NCBI RefSeq assembly: GCF_014858725.1
Contig: NZ_AQGV01000012.1
Coordinates: 62,001-126,000, forward strand
Length of the DNA stretch: 64,000 nucleotides
Source: Pseudoalteromonas aurantia 208
GTDB taxonomy: Bacteria > Pseudomonadota > Gammaproteobacteria > Enterobacterales > Alteromonadaceae
Direction: 5' to 3'
The notes under the pieces are model-generated. The model was given only the letters and a program-made list of their open reading frames with translations. It ran no database searches and was not told the origin of the DNA. The first letter of the stretch is position 1, and every line of letters begins with the position of its first letter. The translations under genes were made by a program, and so were the position numbers. This document shows, in pieces, positions 52,367 to 59,440 of this stretch.

Positions 52367-52762
52367 ATGACATTTGAGCTCGCCCCAGAATTGAAGCGTG
52401 ATTGTATCGAGTTAGTTGATTGGCAGTTATGCAAAGTATTATTGCTGAACGATAGCCAGTACCCGTGGTTTATTTTAGTACCAAGAGTTGATAATTTAAA
52501 AGAGATCATTGATTTAAGTCAATCTCAACAAAGCCTTTTTTGGTCCGAATCAGCGAAGCTTAGTGAGTTATTACGAGAAGTATTTAATCCTGATAAGCTA
52601 AATATTGCTGCATTAGGTAATATGGTGCCGCAATTACATGTGCATCACATTGCACGGTTTACAAATGATATTGCATGGCCGAATCCAGTTTGGGGCTTAC
52701 ATCCAGCAGTGCCTTATTCAAATGAGCAACTTATATCACTAAAAAAGGCGCTAGCGTTGTAG
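52367..52762 (+). CDS. HIT domain protein, divergent subgroup
   Basis: A 131-residue histidine-triad-fold protein. The signature reads QLHVHHIAR, so the third histidine of HxHxHxx is displaced by one; this variant is usual for a common gammaproteobacterial subgroup whose activity is not established. A strong ribosome site (GGAGGT) is 4-5 bases before the ATG at 52367; the longer frame would use a GTG inside that site's upstream side. A terminator for the opposite gene lies inside its last codons. Confidence 0.85.
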   Translation: MTFELAPELKRDCIELVDWQLCKVLLLNDSQYPWFILVPRVDNLKEIIDLSQSQQSLFWSESAKLSELLREVFNPDKLNIAALGNMVPQLHVHHIARFTNDIAWPNPVWGLHPAVPYSNEQLISLKKALAL

Positions 52763-52766
52763 CGCC
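52741..52766 (-). terminator. Terminator of the M49-like gene, embedded in the HIT gene 3' end
   Basis: GGCGCTA (52747-52753) pairs with TAGCGCC (52760-52766). On the minus strand it is followed by six U (complement of A 52741-52746). It lies 30 bases past the stop of the leftward gene and inside the last codons of the rightward HIT gene. Confidence 0.75.
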
Positions 52767-52795
52767 CATTATGGTGTTAAATTTAAAGTACCGAA

Positions 52796-54475
52796 TTACA
52801 AACCGAGCACTTTTTTACCTTGCGTAAATGTGACATCTACTGGAATGTTGGCTGCAGACAATTTTGCTAAATCTGCTTTCAACTCTGCTTTAATACTTCC
52901 ATGTGTTGCAATAAGTTGGCTTACTTTTTCGTAGTCACCATCACCTTGTAGAGTAAGAATTAACTGTGATAAGTTTTGCATCGCAGTTGCCATTTCCTCC
53001 ATGTTTACTTTGTAAAGACCTTGTGCATTTTTAGAGAATGCCCCTTGCTCTTTGAAGAAGTTAAAGCGGATCATATTGGCTTTGCCATGGGCACTTGATG
53101 CGCCGAAACGTACAGAGCGGAAAATCCCAGCCATAAACGTGGTGTAGTAGTCTTCCAATGTCCCGTCTGTTATCTCACCTTTTTTAAGTAACTGCTCGAC
53201 CATGTATAAGCCAAGAATATCTGCTTTGCCTTCTTCTAGTGCACTTGCATGCTCTTGTAATGATTGACGAACGGTACCTTTATTAGTAATGGTATTTTTA
53301 ATTCCCAGTCCATGTGCGACTTCATGAAACATGATATTGGCAAAAAAGGCGTCGAATGTAATATGTTTACGTTGCTCAGGCACAATTAACTGTTCAGAAA
53401 TAGGAAGCATGATTTTATCAAACTTCGCGCGCATCGCATTTTTTAATTGCAAACGGCGTGTGCCTTTTTCTAATTGAACTTGCTCATCATTAGGTAAATT
53501 AATTGCAATTGTTTTACTGCCGGCGTTGGAGTGACCGGCATAATAAATGACATCATATGCGTTTAGATCAGCATCAGAACCAGGTACTTCTTGTTTGTAC
53601 TTTTCATCGACAGGCAAGCCAGCTTGTAGTTCTGGTAAAAATGCGGCAAATTTAGCGAGACGTTCACTCCATGCTAAGTCTTTTACAAGTACATAAGACT
53701 CAAATCCTGCACGATATCCGAAAAGCTGGTCTTCATAGGTTTCAATAGGGCCGATAACAATATCAATGGGGTTATTTTTCATATCCATCCATGCGAGATC
53801 AGAGCGTTGGTAGCTATTATTTAATAATGCATCTGCACGTAGGTTGAGGTAATTGGCAAATTCTTTGTCAACGGCTAACTTACTGGCTTCTCGTAATAAA
53901 GATGCGGCTTTTGTTAACTCTGTTTGAAATACTTCTGAATATGAAGTACTAGATAGGTTGCCTTGGTCATCACGTGTGATAATTGAATAAAGGCCTTGTT
54001 TATCTTTAACCGATGAACTGTTTAATTCCTCTTTGGTAATGTTATGAGGGTAAAATTCAGCGCCAGGTGTTTTGGGGTCAAAGCCAGATAAAAATACTTT
54101 ATCACCATTGAGTCTATCCCATGGCCCATAATTTATTTCGGCAAATTGACGTACTTTTTCATCCGCTATGTTACTTAAGAATTGTGTTTTATCCATTCCA
54201 AAGCTTTGCTTCCAGAATAGGTCATCCATCAATTTAGATGCATCGATTAATTTGCTGAGCATTTTCTTCTGATTATCAGTCAAATGCGATAAATCACTGG
54301 TTAACGTTACGTTTGTATAAATATCAAGACGCGATTGTTGGGTGTTTACTAGGTTGTAGTCATTATTTTCTTGGGTGCTTGTTTGCGTGTTATTTATTGT
54401 TTCTGGTTCTGAGCATGCACTGAGTGTTAACACACTGGCAATAAGCAGTGCATGGCTAATTTTTGAAAGCTTCAT
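52796..54475 (-). CDS. M49-like zinc metallopeptidase lipoprotein (DPP III family-related)
   Basis: A 559-residue lipoprotein: signal MKLSKISHALLIASVLTLSAC with lipobox LSAC (Cys21). The zinc motif is HEVAH (His384, Glu385, His388), followed by EEGKAD (Glu414/Glu415) as the third-ligand segment. The spacing and the surrounding YAGHSN and FFANIMF blocks resemble bacterial relatives of dipeptidyl peptidase III. Classical DPP III has HExxGH, whereas this has HExxH. Dipeptide or other small-substrate hydrolysis at the cell envelope is likely but unproven. Confidence 0.8.
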   Translation of the reverse strand: MKLSKISHALLIASVLTLSACSEPETINNTQTSTQENNDYNLVNTQQSRLDIYTNVTLTSDLSHLTDNQKKMLSKLIDASKLMDDLFWKQSFGMDKTQFLSNIADEKVRQFAEINYGPWDRLNGDKVFLSGFDPKTPGAEFYPHNITKEELNSSSVKDKQGLYSIITRDDQGNLSSTSYSEVFQTELTKAASLLREASKLAVDKEFANYLNLRADALLNNSYQRSDLAWMDMKNNPIDIVIGPIETYEDQLFGYRAGFESYVLVKDLAWSERLAKFAAFLPELQAGLPVDEKYKQEVPGSDADLNAYDVIYYAGHSNAGSKTIAINLPNDEQVQLEKGTRRLQLKNAMRAKFDKIMLPISEQLIVPEQRKHITFDAFFANIMFHEVAHGLGIKNTITNKGTVRQSLQEHASALEEGKADILGLYMVEQLLKKGEITDGTLEDYYTTFMAGIFRSVRFGASSAHGKANMIRFNFFKEQGAFSKNAQGLYKVNMEEMATAMQNLSQLILTLQGDGDYEKVSQLIATHGSIKAELKADLAKLSAANIPVDVTFTQGKKVLGL

Positions 54476-54705
54476 GGGTAACTCTTTTGTTGTTATCTGT
54501 TTGGTTATCTACCATACCCGAATGTTTTATGGATTTCTGCCTTTGTACGTTGTAGTGGCAGTAAATATTAGTCATGCTCGAATTAGTGAGAATATTTTTT
54601 ATACTTTTCTTAACTTTATGGTTAACTTAGTCAATACTAAAGGGTATAAAAATAAGCGTGCTTTATTATGCACACCAGAAAATTTCTACCCAAGGGATAT
54701 AGCTT

Positions 54706-55545
54706 ATGTCGACAGAAAATGCCTTACTGACCATTCTTATTGATAGGATAAATAACGATACACTTGTATTGCCCACCTTACCTGAAATTGCTGTAAAAGT
54801 AAGACAAGCAGCAGATGATCCTGAAGTAAACTTAGCACAGATGGCAGAGGTTATTTCTCAAGATCCCGCTTTGTCAGCTCGCATGATTAAAGTTGCCAAT
54901 AGTGCGTTTATGGGACGCTCAATTAAGGTGAATACACTTAACCAAGCTGTTACACGAATCGGGTTGCGACAAATCAAAAATATCGCCACAGCAATGGCGA
55001 TGGAACAATTGTTTGTATCGAACAATAAGTTGATCAGAACGTATATGGATAAGGCATGGCAAAAAACGCTCAAAGTGGCGTGCCAAGCTATTACGACTAT
55101 GGATTTTTATCTTCGCGTAAATAAACATACTTCTCTAAATAAAGATACCATTACGTTAGCATCACTGGTGTTTAACATTGGCGTTTTGCCTATTTTAACA
55201 GAAGCGGAGCGTCATCCAGAAGTGTTCGCGAACCCGAGCTTTCTAGCTCATGCAATACAAAAGCTCGCGGGTAAAATTGGCGGAGCAATCATGAGGGAGT
55301 GGGGGTTTACCGATGACTTTGTTGAGGTTGCTGAAAGTTGGTCCAATCCAAACTACAAACCTGATCATGTTTGTTATGTCGACTTTATTCGTGTGGGTGC
55401 GATTATAGAAGGTATCTTACAAGTGTCTGATAAAGCTGCGGCGCTTAGCGCCTATGAAGCCAAGGGCGTAACGCGTACATTAGACATGTTTACGAGTGAT
55501 GAATACTTATCGACGTTAGAAGATGTAAAAAGTATGTTTGCTTAA
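54706..55545 (+). CDS. HDOD domain protein
   Basis: A 279-residue protein consisting mainly of an HDOD domain (about 15-215; LPTLPEIAVKVRQ, ISQDPALSARMIKVANSAF, INAVTRIG-like AVTRIGLRQIKNIA). HDOD is related to HD phosphohydrolases but lacks their metal site, and such proteins act in signalling with no known catalysis. The ATG has AAGGGA about 9 bases upstream. A long hairpin and repeat copy 3 follow. Confidence 0.88.
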   Translation: MSTENALLTILIDRINNDTLVLPTLPEIAVKVRQAADDPEVNLAQMAEVISQDPALSARMIKVANSAFMGRSIKVNTLNQAVTRIGLRQIKNIATAMAMEQLFVSNNKLIRTYMDKAWQKTLKVACQAITTMDFYLRVNKHTSLNKDTITLASLVFNIGVLPILTEAERHPEVFANPSFLAHAIQKLAGKIGGAIMREWGFTDDFVEVAESWSNPNYKPDHVCYVDFIRVGAIIEGILQVSDKAAALSAYEAKGVTRTLDMFTSDEYLSTLEDVKSMFA

Positions 55546-55561
55546 CATCGAGCGCTTAAAA

Positions 55562-55590
55562 AGTAGTAAGGTGAAGCTCACCTTACTACT
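55562..55590. terminator. Hairpin after the HDOD gene
   Basis: A 13-bp perfect stem (55562-55574 with 55578-55590) around a 3-base loop, 17 bases past the stop codon. There is no T run on the plus strand, so termination is only probable. It ends 3 bases before repeat copy 3. Confidence 0.6.
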
Positions 55591-55593
55591 AAC

Positions 55594-55789
55594 TAACCTC
55601 AGCTCTGGATAAGCGAGCTTGCCCAATAAAGCTATTTTTCTCACTCTCGGCGTTGCTTTTATGCAGTAATAGCCCGCGATTACTGCATAAAAGCGCCTTG
55701 ATATTGAACAAAATATCATCATTGGATTGTACGTAATTTTCTTTAAAAAAAACTTCCTATTCCAAAACCCTTATCCAAACCTGAGGTTA
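55594..55789. repeat. Palindromic intergenic element, copy 3 (MITE-like)
   Basis: This 196-base copy has the same terminal inverted repeats as copies 1 and 2. Its central hairpin is perfect: 55655-55670 pairs with 55679-55694 (16 bases) around AGCCCGCG. The arm sequence contains ATGCAGTAAT, unlike the CATTTCTAAT of copy 2. It lies between the convergent HDOD and rdgC genes, 8 bases from the end of rdgC. Confidence 0.85.
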
Positions 55790-55797
55790 AGTAATGT

Positions 55798-56706
55798 TTA
55801 TAAGTCTTCAGCTTCGCCTAAGCTTTGCGTTAACTCATCTATCAGCTCTTTGATTTCTTCACTTACCAGAATAAAATCGGCATCGAGCTTTACGAGCATA
55901 TCTTCTTTTGGAATATCAGCATTTTGTTCTTTCAGTGCGTCAGCGTAACTTAAGCGTTTAATCGAGCCGTCATTTTGAAGCATAAACTTAACACGCTCAC
56001 GCCAATCTAAGGCGAGCTTAGTGACACGTTTACCACTTTCTAAATGGTGCTTGATTTCATCAGTAGATAAATCATGTTGCTTTAATTTTACTTGCGCGCC
56101 ATTGTCATCCGGTTCTTCTAATTCAGCATCGGTACCAATTGCAAACCCATCTGGTGTTTCAAACTTAGTTAACCAATTGGTCAAAAACACATCTAAATCA
56201 TAGTTAGCAAAAGCAGGAACAACGGGCAATGTACCAAGTGATTTGCGTAGTAATGCCAATAACTCTTCCGCCTTGTTGAAGCTGGCGCTGTTGACGATAA
56301 CCCAGCCGTTCTCTTGATCAATAAAAGCGAATTGTAAACTTGATTTCTTAAATGCTTGTGGCAATAAAGTCGCGAGAATATTTTCTTTTAACTCGTCTTT
56401 TTCTTTTTTCTTAACCGGGCGGTTCTCTTCGCGCTCGATAAGCTCAACTTTTTCTGCAACCATGTCATTAATAACAGCAGCAGGCAGCACTTTCTCTTCG
56501 CGTTTTGCGCAAACTAAAATGCTGTTTTTTGAAAAGTGTGACAGGCTATTACCATGTTTACCGAATGCTTTTGACCAGCCAAATGTACTCATGTCTTGGC
56601 TACCACAAGGGCGGAATACATCTTGCTCTAATGCTTGTTCAAAATCTTCTTGGTTGTATGAGATATCTTGCTTGAATCGATAACAGATCAGGTTACTAAA
56701 CCACAT
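55798..56706 (-). CDS. rdgC: Recombination-associated protein RdgC
   Basis: A 302-residue protein matching E. coli RdgC (303) in length and opening (MWFSNLICYRFKQ, then DVFRPCGSQDMSTFGW). RdgC forms a ring dimer on double-stranded DNA and restrains RecA (established in E. coli). It is monocistronic, with an ATG start. The 3' end lies 8 bases from repeat copy 3. Confidence 0.95.
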   Translation of the reverse strand: MWFSNLICYRFKQDISYNQEDFEQALEQDVFRPCGSQDMSTFGWSKAFGKHGNSLSHFSKNSILVCAKREEKVLPAAVINDMVAEKVELIEREENRPVKKKEKDELKENILATLLPQAFKKSSLQFAFIDQENGWVIVNSASFNKAEELLALLRKSLGTLPVVPAFANYDLDVFLTNWLTKFETPDGFAIGTDAELEEPDDNGAQVKLKQHDLSTDEIKHHLESGKRVTKLALDWRERVKFMLQNDGSIKRLSYADALKEQNADIPKEDMLVKLDADFILVSEEIKELIDELTQSLGEAEDL

Positions 56707-56777
56707 AAAAACGGTATCCGTGCTAAATAGTGGTCGCTATGATAACAATAATTTTCAGACAAGGAAGTGTTAAAGCG

Positions 56778-56817
56778 ACTTGAATACAACAAAGGTAAGA
56801 GGTTGCTGTATTCAAGT
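56778..56817 (-). terminator. Hairpin between the sensor kinase and rdgC
   Basis: An 11-bp perfect stem (56778-56788 with 56807-56817) and an 18-base loop, just beyond the stop of the leftward kinase gene. It lacks a clear U run. Confidence 0.5.
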
Positions 56818-56824
56818 AATCAGA

Positions 56825-58585
56825 CTAACTAAACATCGCCAGTGGTGCTTGCATGTTTTTAGGGAAACTGATTTGGTATACTAGACCTTTACCTTCTTCA
56901 CTGGTCACTTCTATATCGCCATTAAGTGTTTGTTTTACCAAATTTAAGGTGATGTGAGTACCTAAGCCACTGCCGCCTTGATCTCTTTTAGTTGTGAAAA
57001 ATGGGTCAAACAATTTCTCCAGTTGCACAGCACTGACACCGCGTCCATTGTCTCTATACAAAATACGTACATCATCGTTGTCATCAGTAATTTCAATATC
57101 TATGCTGCCTTTATCAATACCTTCAAAGCCATGGATCAATGAGTTCATAATAAGGTTAGTAAATATTTGACTAATCGCGCCAGCAGGCAAGTTCAAGGTT
57201 AAATCTTCGGGGCAAGAAATATGAATATCATGCTTGGTTTTTTTTATTTTAGGGTGTAAAGAACGAACCACTTCTGCCAAGTATTCTTTAAAGTTAATAG
57301 TACGAACGGCCTCACTGGCTTGGTCAACCGCAATTTGCTTAAAGCTTGCGACCAATTCAGAAGCTCTGTCTAAGTTGGTTGTTAACAAGCTGGTGCTTTG
57401 CTTGGCCTCATTAATAAACTCCTCAAGTGCTTTTGGAGATAAGGTTTTGGCCTCATAAGCGGCCTCCAGCTGATGTAATCGTTCCTGTAAAAATGATGTA
57501 GCGGTCACACCTATACCCACAGGGGTATTTATATCATGGGTTATCCCAGCTACAAGGCCACCTAGGGCTGCCATTTTCTCAGATCCAACCAAGCGCTCTT
57601 GTGCCATATTTAGCTCGTCGAGATAACGTTCAAGTTCTTTTTGCTTAGTTAACAGCTCTTGTTCTGTTTGGCGACGTAGATCTATTTCTTCTGTAAGCGT
57701 TAACTTTTGCTTTTCTAGCTCATATTTTTGTTGTTGTAAGTCCATCATTGCTTGACTAAGGTTTGATGTTTTTCTTGCCACCTCTTGTTCTAATTGCAAG
57801 TTATGCTGATCAAGTTTTTCATTACTTATTAGTAACTCTTTTTGTGTTTGATCCAGCTTTTTTCGGTACTCAGCGACTTTATCAATTAATTTATTGAACG
57901 CTTCTTCCATGACTTTAAGTTCATTGCGTTCAGTTGTGCCAATGTCTATGCGTTGTGCATCAATATTGTCTAATTCGAAGTCCTCAACTTGATCTGTAAG
58001 ATCTGTTAAAGGCTCAGTAAGTAAACGCCTAAATGCGATCAAAAATAAAATAATAAGGAATGTCGTCTTGATCATTGCATTACCGATCAAGAAGTAAATT
58101 GAGATCATGATTCGGCTAAAGACGACTTCTCGACTAGAAAACAGGGTGACATCACCCACTTGTGTTGCGCGGCCGGAAAACTCAAAAATTAATGGAAATG
58201 TGTACCCAAATAACCCTGATGGGGTATCTTCTATAATGGCTTCTTCTTGTACTAGCTGCTGACTATACAACTCGTGAATGTCGAGCGAACGGCCCAATTG
58301 AGAAATAATCTCTCCACTGTCATCGCGGACAATGATCCCTTCAATCATCGGAATTGCAAGTAACCCTTCAGCAGTAGTAACTGTTTGTTTGGTATTAAGT
58401 TCCCATATGGCACGTGTTAAACTTCTACTGAATGTTTTTTGTAGCATCGTTAATTCATTACGAATATAGTCCTTCGTATTGACGTATTCAGCAACGACTT
58501 GGCCACAGGTAACAACAAAGGTCAACAGAAAGTAAACCGATAGCACATTCGTGAGTAGCTTTTTCGATAGGCTTTTTTGTAACAT
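56825..58585 (-). CDS. Membrane sensor histidine kinase
   Basis: About 586 residues. A first membrane segment (about 13-32), a periplasmic sensor (about 35-145), a second segment (about 155-190) and a HAMP-like region lead to a long coiled coil (about 235-335). The histidine box is GITHDINTPVG, the subtype used by NtrB-distant, ATPase-linked kinases, and the HATPase domain carries NLIMNSLIHGFEG (N box), DNGRGV and GSGLGTHITL. The start is the ATG at 58585, preceded by AAGG with 7-base spacing; a TTG further out is unlikely. A CheY-like gene lies divergently upstream and is a plausible partner. Confidence 0.92.
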   Translation of the reverse strand: MLQKSLSKKLLTNVLSVYFLLTFVVTCGQVVAEYVNTKDYIRNELTMLQKTFSRSLTRAIWELNTKQTVTTAEGLLAIPMIEGIIVRDDSGEIISQLGRSLDIHELYSQQLVQEEAIIEDTPSGLFGYTFPLIFEFSGRATQVGDVTLFSSREVVFSRIMISIYFLIGNAMIKTTFLIILFLIAFRRLLTEPLTDLTDQVEDFELDNIDAQRIDIGTTERNELKVMEEAFNKLIDKVAEYRKKLDQTQKELLISNEKLDQHNLQLEQEVARKTSNLSQAMMDLQQQKYELEKQKLTLTEEIDLRRQTEQELLTKQKELERYLDELNMAQERLVGSEKMAALGGLVAGITHDINTPVGIGVTATSFLQERLHQLEAAYEAKTLSPKALEEFINEAKQSTSLLTTNLDRASELVASFKQIAVDQASEAVRTINFKEYLAEVVRSLHPKIKKTKHDIHISCPEDLTLNLPAGAISQIFTNLIMNSLIHGFEGIDKGSIDIEITDDNDDVRILYRDNGRGVSAVQLEKLFDPFFTTKRDQGGSGLGTHITLNLVKQTLNGDIEVTSEEGKGLVYQISFPKNMQAPLAMFS

Positions 58586-58796
58586 GAATGAACCTTGGCT
58601 CCTCAATTAGGTCAACAGCAGGATATGTACTTAAACTTAGCTAATAAAGCCTTAAAAATAAATAAATATCTGACATTATTGCACACAATGTGCATATTAA
58701 ATGAATATATAGTTTAGGGGCTTACTGAATTATCATTAAATGTGGTATAAGTTGATCATTGCCATCGTACGGGTTATTGGAAGATAAATATTTGAT

Positions 58797-59162
58797 ATGA
58801 GTTATTCTATATTAGTTTGTGATGACTCAAGGGTTGCAAGAAAACAGGTTGTTCGTTGTTTGTCTAGCGCACTTGAGGCTAAGATTGTGCAAGCTGAAAA
58901 TGGTGCGCAAGCTGTGACAATGTTAGAGGAGCAGCAAATTGATTTACTCTGTCTTGATTTGACTATGCCGGAACTGGACGGTGTGGGTGTGCTTGAGGCA
59001 ATAAAACAGCGCAAAATAGAAACCTATGTGGTGGTTATTTCAGCAGATATTCAGCCAGAGATGAAAAGTCGTGTTATTGGTTTAGGCGCAATAGATTTTA
59101 TTGAAAAACCGGTTACGGCAGAACAACTATTAACGCTCCTTGGACAGTATGGTATTCGTTAG
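58797..59162 (+). CDS. CheY-like single-domain response regulator
   Basis: A 121-residue receiver with no output domain. The acidic pair is Asp9/Asp10 (CDDSR), the acceptor Asp54 (CLDLTMPELDG) and the conserved Lys is in FIEKPV. It probably acts by protein-protein contact. It is divergent from the sensor kinase gene, with 211 bases between starts, and could be its target or a chemotaxis-like regulator. No ribosome site is strong. Confidence 0.92.
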   Translation: MSYSILVCDDSRVARKQVVRCLSSALEAKIVQAENGAQAVTMLEEQQIDLLCLDLTMPELDGVGVLEAIKQRKIETYVVVISADIQPEMKSRVIGLGAIDFIEKPVTAEQLLTLLGQYGIR

Positions 59163-59297
59163 CAAGAAGAAATAATGCATTTTCTCCTATAATGAGCAAT
59201 GTTTTTGAAAAGGTTTGTCATTAACGTGAGTAAATTGCATAAAGATTGTTGTACTTTAGCCTTGACACTTCGCCTACATTTCAGGCACTCTTAACTC

Positions 59298-59357
59298 ATG
59301 AAATTAAAATTTAACACTTCGACCATTATTATTACAACCACCATCCAATCTGGATAG
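59298..59357 (+). CDS. thrL: thr operon leader peptide
   Basis: A 19-codon open frame, too short for ordinary gene finding, read MKLKFNTSTIIITTTIQSG. It holds five Thr and four Ile codons in a tight cluster, as expected for ribosome-stalling control by charged tRNA-Thr and tRNA-Ile. It lies 84 bases upstream of thrA, and its stop is inside the first arm set of the alternative hairpins. Confidence 0.93.
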   Translation: MKLKFNTSTIIITTTIQSG

Positions 59358-59360
59358 TGG
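59338..59360 (+). promoter_or_regulatory. Leader hairpin overlapping the thrL stop (pause or antiterminator arm)
   Basis: 59338-59347 pairs with 59351-59360 around a 3-base loop, with one mismatch. It covers the last thrL codons, so a stalled ribosome would disrupt it and shift the folding of the terminator downstream. Confidence 0.6.
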
Positions 59361-59380
59361 CATAGGTCGGTGCGTATTTA

Positions 59381-59416
59381 AAAGGCCTGTGTTCACTAAG
59401 AACACAGGCCTTTTTT
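59381..59416 (+). terminator. thr attenuator terminator
   Basis: A 14-bp perfect stem (59381-59394 with 59400-59413), 5-base loop and a run of six T. It lies between thrL and thrA, as expected for transcription attenuation. Confidence 0.93.
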
Positions 59417-59440
59417 CGTTTTTGGAATGAGGAAATTACC

